Source: Strongylocentrotus droebachiensis (taxonomy: Eukaryota > Echinodermata > Echinoidea > Camarodonta > Strongylocentrotidae). Taken from it: a DNA stretch of 64,000 nucleotides. Location: contig JAVYIG010000171.1 of the NCBI GenBank assembly GCA_035222895.1, forward strand, positions 47,501-111,500. The letters run 5' to 3'. Below are positions 34,282 through 48,400 of the stretch, piece after piece. Position numbers and translations under genes: made by a program. The notes below the pieces were generated by a model that had not been told where the DNA came from, did no database searches, and saw nothing but the letters and a program-made list of their open reading frames with translations. How positions within the stretch are numbered: position 1 is the first letter of the stretch; every line of letters starts with the position of its first letter.

Positions 34282-35900
34282 CATGGAGGAGGAGGAGGAG
34301 GAAGACAAAGGGAAAGAGAGAGAGAGAGAGGCTGGGAATGAAAAGTCATTTGAGTGATTTGTTTCATCTGATTGTTAAAAAAAAGCAATTCCACTCTTGT
34401 AGGTAAGCAAGCAAGGGGACCTTTGGTTTTAAAGCCCCTCTGCACTAGTTTGGCCAGGAGGGATTAGACCTCCCTGCGTGGTCACTGGCAGGTGGTTATC
34501 TCATCAAATCAGCTCTCAATCAATATAAGAAAAAGGGGACCATGGGGGATCATCAGGTACCGCTTAGGCATTGTTGGCTGTATAGAGGGCGCAAGTGGCT
34601 ACAAGTAGTGCAGTCCTGCTTTAAATCATACCTGAAGGACTTGGTTATGAGGATTGATGCCTCACCAAAGGACATCAGCACATTGACTTCTTATATGCTG
34701 TCTACAGATTTGTAATTCTTTGGGCACTCATGCCACAATCATTGGAATATCATGTTAGGATTAAATGTAGGATTAAATGTAGTAGTTACAGATTTGTTGT
34801 TGAAATCTTGCCACAATGATCTGTTGTAGGAGTAAAATCTTATAACAACAATTTTAACTATCAATGTATTTTTCCTGTCAATTTTTTTTTTCTCTTTCTA
34901 ACTGTTGTTGTCTATTGATCCCACTCATGATAACAAAAATGAATCATTACAATTATGTAATGATATATAATGTAGTGATATATGCCAGATTTGTATCTTT
35001 CTGTATTTGAAAGAAAAATTCATCCTTGCAAAGAGAGACTAGGCCTAATAAACTAAAACGAAACAACTTTAATATTTTTGGGATAATAGTTGTATTCAAT
35101 ATTGATAATGTATCAAGCCATAATTCATACAGTTCCAAACTTCTATTGATTTCAAGTCATCTACGGTGTGCATCCTTCAAGAAAAAAGATTTGGAGAGAG
35201 GATATAGATGATCCTTTTATGAACGATCATTTTGTGACGTGCAATGCAGAATACAAATTGAATACATAATGACTGTGTGGTTTCACAGTGAATGTTACTT
35301 TTGTTTGTCTAGTTCTATGCATATATTTTCTAAGTGTATATCATCGCTATATATTGAATGCAAAATCACATATATTGTAATTTATACGTTCGTTCTGAAA
35401 AGAAAATGTTGAGGAATTTTGTACTATATATTTTATATTAAAATGAAATATCAAAAATTGAATAACAACGTTGTCTTCATATTTTATGTTTTAAAGAAAT
35501 TACTTTAATGTACTGTAAGCAAAAAGATAGATTTTACCTTGGAATGTGCAGTGGAACAAAGTGTAGGGGGGGGGAAGAGAGACTGGAGGGGAAAGTGAAG
35601 ATATATACAGGCGAAGTGAGTGGTAGTAAGAAAGACAGAAAATGAAGGAAGGGGTTAAAGAAAAATAGGGAGGGGACGGGAGAGAGTGGGAGAAAGAAGG
35701 AGGGAAAGAGAAGGAGGGAAAGAGAAGACTGACAGAGAGATGACAAAGTGAGACTGATATAAAGAAAGAGATACATAAAAGGTTGGATTATTGTTTAACA
35801 AATGAAGAAGAATAGAGAGTGCATTTGTGCATAATCATAAAATAAACGTTTATCAAGAGAAATTACTTTCTTTAGCTTTCCTTTGCATCCTGGGAGCATT
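34282..35900 (+). promoter_or_regulatory. AP5B1 3' UTR and downstream, candidate poly(A) signals
   Basis: After the TGA come a GA-rich run (34289-34332) and a 188-bp MITE (34433-34620). The first AATAAA on this strand is at 35047-35052 and another is at 35841-35846, so the 3' UTR could be about 0.8 or 1.6 kb. A GA-rich stretch covers about 35565-35790. Sites are predicted from the hexamer only. Confidence 0.4.
34433..34620 (+). mobile_element. TTAA-type 188-bp MITE, family B, copy 1 (AP5B1 3' UTR)
   Basis: Begins AGCCCCTCTGCACTAG and ends GTAGTGCAGTCCTGCT, with TTAA at 34429-34432 and 34621-34624. Internal landmarks are GGATTAGACC, a GTCACTG block and GGCATTGTTGGCTGTATAGA. Three more copies with the same boundaries are at 48818, 49210 and 55301. 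It lies about 150 bases after the AP5B1 stop and would be transcribed in the mRNA. Confidence 0.9.
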
Positions 35901-36663
35901 TGTGTAGTAAAAACAGCCCCAAATATTAACCATTATTTTCATTGATTTGGAAAAGATATTACATGTCAACTTACATGTCAACATATCCGATACATATATT
36001 TGGTCATATTCCCACGAAAGGAAAGTACTTTGTAGTACGGTACCGGAAAAGAATGTCACATTTTGCACATTCACAAATAACCCTGAATCATACCAGCCTC
36101 CCTATAAATGTATGTATGCCAAACACGATAGCACCAGATCTGTACCAATCAAATTTCTTGTAAAGATTTCTTTTTATTTGAGTGTAGACCACCATACACT
36201 GATGAAACTTCTCTAAAAAGGGGAGCAGAAATCTCTTACATCACAAGACTCAATTGATACTTTTTACTGTACAAGGATTATAATACAGATACAAACATAT
36301 GACAGGGATCCTCTCAGAATCATCAATTTGGTACCTAGATTTCAGAATCAGAAATTGGACATGAGAAGAAGAAAAAATATCCTTTTCATTTCTCAAATAT
36401 TTGTTCAATTCTGGAAAGGGGACATTAAAGATAGATGAATCCTTAATGGAGAACTTGCATATTTTTATCATTTAAAGTACACATATTCCAATATTCTCAA
36501 GTGAGGGATATCGCATTATAATTTCTACATCAAATTGTATATCCTAACTTCTAAAAAAACTTTCTCAACTAACTTTTACATTTTTCCCGGCAGACTTCAT
36601 TTGATGTCTAACACCTGTTTTTCATCAATGCTGTTTGTAGCAAAATTACATAATTTTCTTTAA

Positions 36664-37033
36664 AGCCCCTCTAAAGTGTTGGGAGCCCAAAATTTGCCCC
36701 AAACTTGGTGGCAGAATTTCACTTAAATCGTATCATAATGTGAAAGAGAATGTCATTTAAGACACACTTCTGCAAAGATCCCCCTCCGCACCAAAAAAAA
36801 AAGGGGGAGGGGTGAAGACATTATATTGATAAAAGAATACATAGTTTGGGTTATCTATTGTACGCAAAAAACCTAAATTTTGCATTCTTTCATCAATATT
36901 CGACTCCAAACACAATTGTTTTGAAAATCCTTGCAGAAATGTGTCTCAAATGACTTCCTCTTTCACATTATGATACAATTTAAGTGAAATTTTGCCATCA
37001 AATTTTTGAGGCTCCCAACACTTAAGAGGGGCT
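36664..37033. mobile_element. TTAA-type foldback MITE, family D, ~370 bp
   Basis: The left end AGCCCCTCTAAAGTGTTGGG is mirrored by CCCAACACTTAAGAGGGGCT at the right. Inverted similarity continues inward through ATGTGAAAGAGAATGTCATT and AAATGACTTCCTCTTTCACA. TTAA borders the left; the right reads TTAAA with one base lost. It lies between the AP5B1 and HCFC1 stop codons, possibly within an HCFC1 3' UTR. Confidence 0.85.
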
Positions 37034-40000
37034 TAAACTGAACAATCATTCTATGAGACTAATCAGATTTTCTTTAGCAAACAGAGGTAAATCTACTCCA
37101 TGACCTGCAGTGAAATGCACAGATTACATTTAGGATCTAGATGATCATAATGCTACCAATGCTGTCATTTGGCTGATTTTAAAATTCTTATCACAAAATG
37201 TAGTTTTCACTCCCACATCTTTAGTATTCATCACAAATGACATAAGGAATTTCAAAAAGGTGCATGCATACTTGAATTTGGCACATTTCCTGAAAAAGGC
37301 AATCAAAATGTCATTGTTTTACCATGTTTATCTATTATGAAGTTTGTTACACTGTGGGAATTATTAAAAGTCACTTTATAAAAATAAATATAGAAATAGA
37401 ACCCTAATTTTTTTTTTTTGAAGTTCTGTGTCTAGATTTGTTTTCCTTCAAAGTCCATGAACCCTTTGATATTACCTGGCATACTTCATAAACATTAATC
37501 AAGATTGCAATTCCTTAAAGAACATCAATACCACTGTATAAAGTTGATAGACTGATAGGGACAACACTGTCTTGATTCTCTGCCCATCTATGAAGTCCCA
37601 CACAAGATTGTAAACCAAGACTTTCTACAAAGGATACATGCTAACGAAAAGATAACCTTCCTTCCATTTGCCAAAACTTGGCAGTGTCTATTTACATTCA
37701 GCAAACTCAAATAAATCACAATAGTCGACAGACTTTCTCACTTTGATACTAATTTTGTAAAGTACCATAAAAATTCAGATCAACACATTAAATCAGTGTA
37801 CCGTCCATCACAAAGCTTAGAATTGAAAATATTTCAGCGCTTATGTTTATTTCCCATTTCTATTTGATTAAAGATTATCCTAATCATGTAAAAGGAAAGA
37901 AAAGAGCCATAAGATATTCTTACACTTTGGACAAGAGGAAAATAACAACTATTCATTTGAAATATACAAATTTTTTATTGTTCATTCTAAGAAGTACACG
38001 AAAAAAAGGGAACGCTACAGGACAAACATGCACACAAAATAATAAGGGTGATATTTACAATGTACATTAATCTGCATTACTGAAACTATTTCTTTGTACA
38101 GGACAAAAATGCAGCTTTACAACATTAAACATCAAACAAAAGAAAAGAAAAATTGAAACTTTAGTTTTGAATGCAACCAGACATATCCTTTTTCCTTCTG
38201 TATATATTCTGTCATTGTTTCCTGTACAAGCACCCATAGGAAATTGGACTTCACCATTTAAAAACTCATAACAATAGATGTACTGCCTTATTCTTAGGTT
38301 TTGTAGCATCACCTTTTCTGATCAATTGGGTAAATTTGGAAGCACTACCTAACATTAAAACAAATGTCATATCTGCAAGTTGTAGGGAAGCTATCTTCTT
38401 TATTTTGTTGTAAAATATCATTCAAATATTCCTGTCAGGTAGTCCAACTGTGCAAGAAAACTCTAGAATATCATTGTTCAATGCACATAAGATAATACCC
38501 TCATTGAAAATTATTACATAGATCTACGTAAACATCAATATGCAAGAGCAAGTATTCATAGGATTGGAGTCTCTATTTTCAAAGGTAATTAGAAAAGTAT
38601 ACATGTACTTCACAATAAAATCATTACATGGACATTTTCCAAGCTTCTCTGTTGATTGGGGACTCAAATCAAAATGTACCTGAGAAAAACCAACAAGTTT
38701 CAGAAAAAGGTCCACACTGGAGTGCTACCAAACTTGCACAGTACGTCTCTAGTTAAGCCTGTCAATACTTGTGTCTTCTTCTGAAATGTTCTGCATAGAG
38801 AAGTTGGAATGTTGGTGCTGATCTAATGGGTACAGATGATCCACAATTGAGTATAATTTGGATATTTCTTTCAAAACTCAGTCAATTGATCATTTGTATC
38901 AGGGTTCGTTTGTTTTTCCAGATATTACACAACTGTGAACTTTTAACAAGTTTTCAATTGTCTGCTCCAGTTGTTTACTTTTTATGACAATTGTCTCAAG
39001 ATCTGAGATATAATTCTAGTGATTGCCTCCACAAGTGAATAGTAAGCTAGCTAGAACAAGAATAAGTACAGGGCTGAAAGAATTCAACTTAAAGAGGAGA
39101 TACAATACATCTCAGTGGAATGTAACTTTAATTTCCTTCCCCAGAACTGCACCTGTTATCGATGCATTTGATAACTTAGCTTTAATAATTATCCAGCTTG
39201 ACCCTAACTTACCCAATTCTCATACTTTGGTTGGAAAAAAAGACTGCCCTACCGTTACAGAGTTTCTGTTAATATTATGTCAATGATGAGTGCGGTGAGG
39301 GGATTTCACATCTTCTACTTGACAGATATCCTTTTCCTTAGAAGAAAATTCTCTTTAGACTAACAGGTTCTTCTCCCCAACAAAGTGGGCTACTTGAAAC
39401 ACAGAAATCCCTGAAAAATTAAAAGCATAACTTCCTTGAAATATCAACAGTCTGGTGAATGCGAGTCACTTCGAAACTAAGGCAATTTCTCAAATCTATT
39501 TGCGTTATTTACAAAGCTCTAAGAAAACATATATATATCAATAAGACTTCTCTCACTCTCCCGCTCTCTCCCACTCATACTCTCCCTCTTACACACATAC
39601 ACATTCGCTGTCTATTTTTCTAAATCTCTTTATCCTAACAATCACCATATTTCATTTGTTTGTTTTCATTCTGAATGAAATCAAAAAGTAGGTCATCTTA
39701 GCTCATCCCTAAATTACTCTAGTAGATTTCTCTAATTCATATACCTGTAAATTCACAATCCATAAAAATCAATATCGGAAAAGAAAAGCCATAATGTACA
39801 GCCCTTGGACAATAATCACAAAGATTTAAAATCTCATTCTTGGCGAACAAGTAGACCAGCCAAGAAAAGAAATGTATGTGCAAGCAATATTTCTCTAAGA
39901 TATAATTACAATTTGATGATACACATTACACATTTCAGACTACCATCCATATTGATGTGACAACATCATGCCTCCCAATTCATGCAAATTATAAACATAA

Positions 40001-42480
40001 GGAGATTACATAACCATACACTGACGATAAATCATTGACATCAAATGAAATATACACAATATATTACAAGACACTCTCAGAGCAGTCCTACCTATACTGC
40101 TTCAGCTGTCAAATACTGAACCAGTGATATCTTCTCTCATTTTAAGTCTCATGAATTGATGTTTCAAGCATTTAAGCAACTTGTGTGGTGAATATGGCCC
40201 GACTGATAAAAATCTTTGAATTACGATTTCCCTTTAATGTACGTATCTGCCATTGCGATGGATCGGGTGAATATTGAAATGTAAATGAGAGAAATTGAAA
40301 GGAGATACTTCCTGACTGTTCAATTGATGATGAATGAATAAATTGCATGTAATTATATATTGAGGTTTGTTTTGAAAGCTGCAGAGTGTTGTAGGGGTGT
40401 CCTTCAGGTTGACATTCAGAAACCTTGCAAAAACATAGCCATAGAAGAGAACATAGGTTTGTCCAAATTGCTTCTCAGCAAATTCCAACAATATTTATTA
40501 TTACAGATATCTCCACAAACCCGGGAAATTCAGCCTCTAAATTGATGTTCTGCAAGTTTTTGTCCCATAATTACAGTCGTTTGCTCAAATGGGATACAAA
40601 AAACTAATATGCTTCTCCTAATTTATTTTTCTCTCTGCTCTGTGCTGCAAAATATCTCATCTGCCATTTTTTTATGTACTAGCCCAAGCTTACTAACAAA
40701 ATCAAATTTTGATGGTATACAGTAAATTATTGACATTCTCTGCTAGCTCCATTTTGAACTGTACTCACTTGCCTGAATGACAAAGATATTGCTTGCCCAA
40801 CCTTGCATAAGATGATTTTAACTTACCCATCCTAATTCTAAAATGACATTGCCACAAATCTTTGCTTTTATATGTTATTTTTGTGCTGCTTGGAGGTCAT
40901 ATGTTACACTTATGTAATCCCCCAAAATATGGAATAAAAGGAGAAAGAGGGGCAAAAGACAAAAAAAACTTTCCTTTTTTTCTAATGAGAACCAAAAGAT
41001 AAACTTCATGCCCAATTTATCTGAATATTCCTTTTCATGTATGTGTGCACTGGATCCCGATTTAATCACTACTCCAGTGCTCCTTGACAATTGTTTTAAA
41101 CCATATCTCAATACAATTCACCTAAGAGAATGAACTAAGAACTCCTCTTTTTACATACATTTGATATATATATCTCTCCTCATTCCAAATCATTCACTAA
41201 TTTGAAATTGTCTTTTAACAATGAATTAAAAACATCTCCATGTACACTATCTTCCTGTCTCCTTCAACTAACAACCGTTTTTATACAAAATAAATATATA
41301 TTAGGTCATGCAACCTAAACATGTACATTATGACTTAACTGAAACAAAATGGAAACAATGCGCCGAATGTACTATAAAATAACAAACTGGATAGTTTTTT
41401 ATGAACAATTAAAAAAAATAGAGAGTGAAAATCTAAAGTTTGTTATCTTAGGACACTTTAAGCAAGATATACATGAATATGGATTTTTCATTCAGCATAA
41501 TTTGATGTGCTTTTTACTTCAACATTGAATGAAGTTGTCTTTCAGAGCAAATTTTCCTTCAAACCTGTTAGGTAAATATTCATTTAGTATTACATTCATT
41601 TACATTAGATGTAGCCAAGTTATCTTTGGGTCAATATTCATCGGCTTAATTGCATATTAATAGCTATAATTGGTAATAGTTCATGTCAGTTTTGCATATA
41701 ACCTTAAGCCATGAGCGAGTGAACGCAATCAGGCAGAACACTTGTAAAGTGATAGGCAGGGAAAAGTTCAAAATAACCTGTAAGGTTTTTATCCCCAAAT
41801 CATGGATGAGAATTTGCATGCTGTAGGATATTCCCTCAATATTACCAAGAACATTTCTTTCCAGTAAGTCCCTATTCAGAATTCCCATGCTTCATTAAGA
41901 AGAATAAATAAAGCACTTGATTCTTATGTGACATCATTGGAATGTATGTGTTATATGAGCAGTCTTCATTATTATTATTATTATCATTATCATTAATATT
42001 AATATTATTATTCTAATTGGCAATACAGAAAATACATAAGAAATCAGAAAAATACTGTTCCTACTGCAAATCTGAGTATTAAGTCTGCCTGATTTCACAT
42101 AAACATCAAAATTCCATATCGTTCAAAGTCTACTCCATTTGACATGAAATACCTCCCCATTAAATCAAATTAGGCTGAATGAAAAAGTCACAATATCTTT
42201 GCTGGCTTAGGTTCCATCGAATATTTCATTTTCTCCAACTTTGTAATGAACAGAAAGTAATAACAGAGCACATTTCGGGATAAAATGTTGTCATAGTCTA
42301 GGGCAGGTAAAATCATACCACGACAACCCTCCTAACTTTTTTGTTCAAGAGGGGTCAAAGGTCGATCTCTCATGTTCATACAAATCCATCTTTCTGTACA
42401 ATGAATAATGTGCTTTCAAGCATTTCTTTCCACAATTTCAGCTGTGTGTCCTGGTGATGTGATGAATGATTTCCAATCTT
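37034..42480. other. long AT-rich noncoding stretch 3' of HCFC1
   Basis: No exon, conserved frame or palindromic element is recognised here apart from small TA/TC and ATT runs (about 39530-39610, 41965-42015). It directly follows the HCFC1 stop on the minus strand. AATAAA signals on that strand (plus TTTATT) occur, for example near 37974 and 36173. In a window this full of repeats, the scarcity of insertions suggests transcribed or constrained sequence, such as a long HCFC1 3' UTR; that is inference. Confidence 0.4.
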
Positions 42481-45400
42481 TTATGCTGTCTTGGAATCGC
42501 TATCGTTTTCTGCTTTTACTTTCTTCACCATCGGACTGTCAGTTGGAAGACACATGAAAGAAAAGAAAAGAAACAAATTAAATAAACATTAAAAATATTC
42601 CAACATTGATAACCAGAATATTTAATATATATTCTCACGCTTTCAGAACTGTCTAGTGATGGTTACTTCTCAAGGATACAACACTATATTGAAGCTGTCT
42701 TTTGATCAAATCTTTAAGAATTTTTTCCAAACAAATGGTGATTTATGCATAATGACTTTCTCTACAGAACATTTTAAACTTGTAACATATACTAGTAAAT
42801 AATCTAAACATTGTACAATTGTAAGCTCGATGTCAGCTGTCTGTCCTGGAAATATAATATATTCTTCCAAGATCAATACATCTTGAGTTCTAAAGCATAA
42901 CAATGGGATGTGTAACATTCCACTTGGCTTTGAAGTTCCATGCTCCGAACCGCGCTTCCACTGCGGGGAATTTCGGAGGCCAGGCACCAGTTTTACATTT
43001 ATTACAAAATATTAAATTACCGGCAAAATTACAGTGTAAATTAAAAACTTTATATGGGAATTTTATTGGGAATAGTGCATCAAACAAATTTTCAAATTTA
43101 GAACTCCGTCCTGCCTTTAAATTGTGTGCCAGAGTTGGTAAAAGAAAAATTACATCCTGTCAAAAACTCAATATTTTAGGATGATGCGCTAATTTGTGCA
43201 AGCTTTAATGTCCCGTTATTTGATCCATGATTTACAATCTTCAATAACATTAAGTTTGCTAATGCGTGTTTTCGCGTGTTTTTTGTATTTTTCAAGTTTA
43301 AAAAAGAATGAAATTACACAAGTTTGTGTTCGCTTGTTCTACTCTTTACACATTCAACAATGGATGAGAAATCATTGGAAGGGACAGCGAACAGTTGCTG
43401 TGATACCATTTTCTGATGTAGGAATTCTAAATCCTAAAATTTCATGCGCTCTTTTATCTCACCACCTGGTCAACAGCTGCAGATTAGCGCATAACTTTCC
43501 AGCGGCTTGGAGCATGGGGTCAAAGGAGAACGGCTTGATTCAGGTCCTTCTCTATCACGTCCCTGATCAAAACAACCGACTATCATCACTTATGAGTGAC
43601 TACATATCTCGAGTACTGGTACATTAAAACCCTTATGAAGCCTGCTTGAAGAGTGGTTTAGCACTTACCTTTCTATAGAAGATGCTGGTCTCTTGGCAGC
43701 GACAGTAGTTGTTGGTTTAGCAGCAGTCTGGTTATCTTGAAGCCATCTAACCTGCGTGGCTGGTCCGTATCTATATGGTAAATCAAAACGTAGCATTAGC
43801 TTGATATCCACATTGCTCATAAAAACAACCCAAGTCCCTAATTCCCCTTATTCTAAAAACTTGTATTAGCTCCACCAAATTTTCTGGTTGTTTATTTTTA
43901 ATACCACCCTAAGCAAGGATTTTTTTTCTTTTTGATATACATGTATAAGACAATCTTGAAGGAGCAAACAAGGAACATTTGAGATTGACGCATGATTATC
44001 CATCAATGTTTGCATATTTTCAAATCATGCCAAGGTACAAGATCCGAGTCTTCTTGTGGTCTACGAAACCCTTTTATCTCTGTAAAAAGTGGCTATGCAT
44101 ATTACTGACTGAAGTGAATTCATTGATCTTAGGTTCAAACATTTTACCCACACCCAATCTGCAAAAGAATTTTTGAAATATGAGTGATCACAACTTATCT
44201 TTTTTTTCTTCAATACAATAAATCATCTATCTATTCTCATTGACTTATACATCAGTTGATCACAATGGAAGAATCCCACTTTCACTGTAACTACTTGTAC
44301 AAAAACATCTGAATCTGTGATGAACATATAGCAACTCACCCCTTGACGTTACGTGCAGCGATTCTGAAAATGATAGCAGGTTTGCTGGTGCAGTCGATGT
44401 GAGCTGCGGCCAGGTTAGCCGAGCTCACGACACAAGATGGGTTGGGTCCGCAGTATACCCTGACGAAGGCTAGCTGGGCTGGGGTAGTGGGCTTGGCGTC
44501 TCCCGACGCCCCGCTCATGGTGCTACGTACGGCAAGGTAGACAGAATACTCCTGGATCTCACCGTTGGTGTTTGCTGGAGGCTCCCAGGATAGATGAGCT
44601 CCATCGGGACTCTGAAAATACAATATTTTCAACAAATTAATAAACAGCAGATGTAGTGGAGTGAAGGGAGAAATTGTCAGGCTGCTTAGAGCCAGAAGGT
44701 CAATATGGATGGTAGTCTGAAATGTGTAATCTGTATCATCAAATTGTAATTATATCTTAGAGAAGGTCTGTGTTACAGGATTAAGTTAATGCCCTTCTGG
44801 CTCTCAGCAGAAAATATGTCTTATGAAAATAGGGTTCAGTGATGTAACATGTCTTTCCACTTAATACATGATTAACCACCATAATTTTCCACTCAAATCA
44901 CTTAGAAAATCTAATATGAGATAAGCCTATTTCTACAAAATAAAAAATTGGATAGCTCCCATTTAAAATGAACATTCCACTAAAACATTTCTTTACCTCT
45001 TATCATGATGGGTTAAATGTCATTTAGCCATTAGCAAATACAAAAATCAACAAAACATCATCAAATTGAGATGAATGAAAAGGCATCAGAGAGCATGAGA
45101 TTAAGGATCATAAAATCTCATCCTTGATCACACACATTAAGAGTACATTACCTTGCTGATTCTAATAGCTGAAGGTGCCCCTGGGAATCCAGGCAAGCAT
45201 GTCTTGAATGCGGAGATCTCGCTCCATGGACCCCGCCCGCTAGCATTGATACCAGCGACCCTGAACTTGTAGGCTGTGCCCGGGTGGAGCTCCTGCTTCT
45301 TGAGGAAGCTGTGATCCGGCACACTGACAACATCAATGTCCTGGTGAGAGAAGGAGTCAGGGCAATACTTGAGTTGAGTTAAGAGGAAGAGGGAGGTATT

Positions 45401-48400
45401 TTATGATCAAATTGATGTTGACATATTTGGCTTGAACAGGTGAAAATATTATTAATGGCCTTGAAAGAGCTGCACAATTTTTGCATAAAATGTTACTTAT
45501 TATTTTCCTTCTACTGTACTAACCCTCTAACATGCAAAAAATCTGGAACAAGCTCTCAAACCACAAAGATATCTATGGTTTTCTTTAAAGGCGTCACTGA
45601 GCACCACCCTTTAACAGTAAATTTTCCCAACCATTTTTGAATTTTCACAACCGTTTTCCCATGAAAATAAGACATAAGACAGGCTTTTAAAAATCTTGCC
45701 GCAGTCAACTTTTGTGTCAAGGGAAATGTATATATAAAATATACACAAAAACAATATCACAGTCTAGGATGTCAATCTGCAGTGGATAAAGGAAGAGTTA
45801 ATATCATATCCTAAATCCTCCTCATTATCAACATATCAATTAACATAATCATCATTATCCTAAATATCAGCATTACATAGAGAATGCTAGATGGATTTAT
45901 ATACTTACATCTTCATTTCTGCTAATGATCTCTGATGGCAAGTGATAATGCGCTACTGTAGTGGTCGTCGTCTTAATGATTCCAACGTCGTACCACTGGT
46001 TGACATCTTTCTTGGCTAGCTGGATAGCTTGCCCTATCGGTGACTTGCCATCCTGCTGTAAATAAAATAACAAAACATTAATCTCCAGTATGTGAGACGA
46101 AACTGAACAAACAACAAATGCTGACTACCCGTCACAATAATTCTGATATTGGTTGATTATTGGAATGTACGCTCATATGAAAAACATGAAAATTGGGGCT
46201 GTCGAAATGTATGCTTCTGTTCAATAGTCTGCCCATGTAATCTATGAATGGAAATATAATAGCTCTACCATGGTTACAATGATAAATGATATCACATCAC
46301 ATACTTCTTACGAAGAACAATCAAATGTACGGCGCATGGTATCAAATTAAAAAAGAAAAAAGAGAATTAGTGGGAAATCATAGTACTACCATACCCTTTT
46401 TGTCATGGTAAATTTTTGTTTAGGCACACCCAATTGTACAAGGTAAAAAAATAGGAAGATTAAATGAGAACTTACCTGTTTGAAATTTAATCTGGATTTT
46501 ATAAGTAAGTCGTAGAGAAGAGACATGTTATTTAACTTAACCGTGCATACCAAATAAAACCAAAATTAGGTTAAAAATCTGGAATGTAGAAAGTATTTAC
46601 AGTTCTTAAAAGTTAAGTAAATTAGACATGTTTGATGGTGTGCACATGCATTCCCTTTGAGAATATTATAAAGTTAAGTCTGTTTTTGTCTTTACCGTTT
46701 TAGAGTCCAGTCCATTGGTGATAGGCCTGGTCGACATCACAGGAGGACCAGCTGAATTAGCAAGAGATGCAATCGTCATGGCGATAGACTTAGGATCTGA
46801 ATCTGCAGGTATAAAAGAAAGAGACAGATGAATAACATAAGTAGGGAAAATCTCACTGATAGAGATAAACGTAATTCCATAGAAGAAGAAATGAAAAGGA
46901 ACTAGGGCACTGAACAAAAATGGAATGGTCAATGATGCACAGTCTACCAAAAAAGAATTGGAATCGGCTATGAAGATACACAAAAACATTTAAAGTGTTT
47001 CAAACATTCATACCTATAGACATTCATATAAATCACACTTGAGTATTAGTGATCATCAATACAACACTTAACAAGAATGATCCTACTCCTCCGAGCTGTG
47101 GTTGGTGAATAGAAAGGAAGGTATTGTGGACTGGGAATTTCAAAGCAGGTTTGCAACACTTTAATGTATAGCGGAGGATGGTTTATGCATATTTATAGCA
47201 GAACACAGCTAAATTTCCTGAAGGCTAACCTGGATCTGGGTTGCTCTCCTTCGTATCCATCGGCTCTTCTCCCACAGCCCCGTTATCCAAGGCCTTGTTC
47301 TTCGTCTCTTCAGCAGGGGCGGAGCCATTGGTCTTGGTGGTATCGGTAGGCTCGGCCGGTATGCCTGTACCGGGTGCAGGGGAGGGGTCGGTTTCCATGG
47401 GCGTGGATTCTGAAGCAGCCGATTCGACCTTGGGTTCTGTTGACAATAAACGACACATTTCATAACCATGAAACTTTATCTTCCTTTCACTACCTCCTAT
47501 GATGGATAAATTAATTCCACACAGCAATAACTGAAGCAAGATTTGACCTAAACTACAGTACCTTTGACATGTTCACATGGTCACAAAACATTTGCTCTAG
47601 CAACATTTCCTCAAGGATTTATATTGTAAAACGTACATGGTTAGATTCAGGATTGAAGCTGCAATTGGCTTTATGTTAGGTTATTAGGTAGGTACAGTTT
47701 TTGGCCCAAGACTAAAGTTACAAATGTAGTGAGTGCAGAAATTCAACCATAGAGCCACAGAATGTGTTATACAATAACACAGAAGTTTTTTTTTTTTTAG
47801 AAAACCCTTGCATCTTTTTTCTTAATCAACTGGAGCATCAATATCATGAACTTACACGACCTACAACATTTCCCATGCTCGAAATTAGAACTTTTCAGGT
47901 TCCACGTCTTTTTGACTAACTGAGGTACGAAAAGTAAGTTGAAATTCTGTCATTGTGTGAGTAATATCGTGATGACTAGACTTTCTTCCAACATGACCTA
48001 TGACCTTTGCCTGTATTACACAGTGACAAACATACAAAGGTCAACCCACCTGATGTCTGCTCTTCCTTCTTTATCGTTACACCGCCCTCTGATGCCCCTG
48101 TAGTGGCAGGGGTTGCAGCCTCTTGTGTTGTAGGAGTTGACGTTGTGTCTGTGATTGGGCAAGCAACAGTGGAAACAGAAATTGATTCACTCAATTCAAT
48201 CACAGATCACACATGTAATAACTTTTTTGATGACTCGTATGACGACTGTAAACTTAGAACTTAAATCTAACAGACAATTAAAGGTACTATGTCCCTTTTG
48301 CAGCCAACCTCAAATTCTGTAGAACTTTGCAGGAATTATGAATATGTCATGTATGTCCTATCTGTGAAATTTTAACGTTAGCAGTGTCCTCATATTCAAA

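Larger units (their letters stand above)
42481..46055 (-). other. HCFC1: HCFC1 C-terminal block: tandem FN3 (SAS1C) and NLS exons
   Basis: Five exons (46055-45909, 45340-45152, 44611-44340, 43770-43669, 42535-42481) encode [90 protein letters not shown] and the basic tail. This is the most conserved part of HCF-1 after the kelch domain. In human HCF-1 these repeats pair with SAS1N to hold the N and C fragments together. Both partners are present here. Confidence 0.9.
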
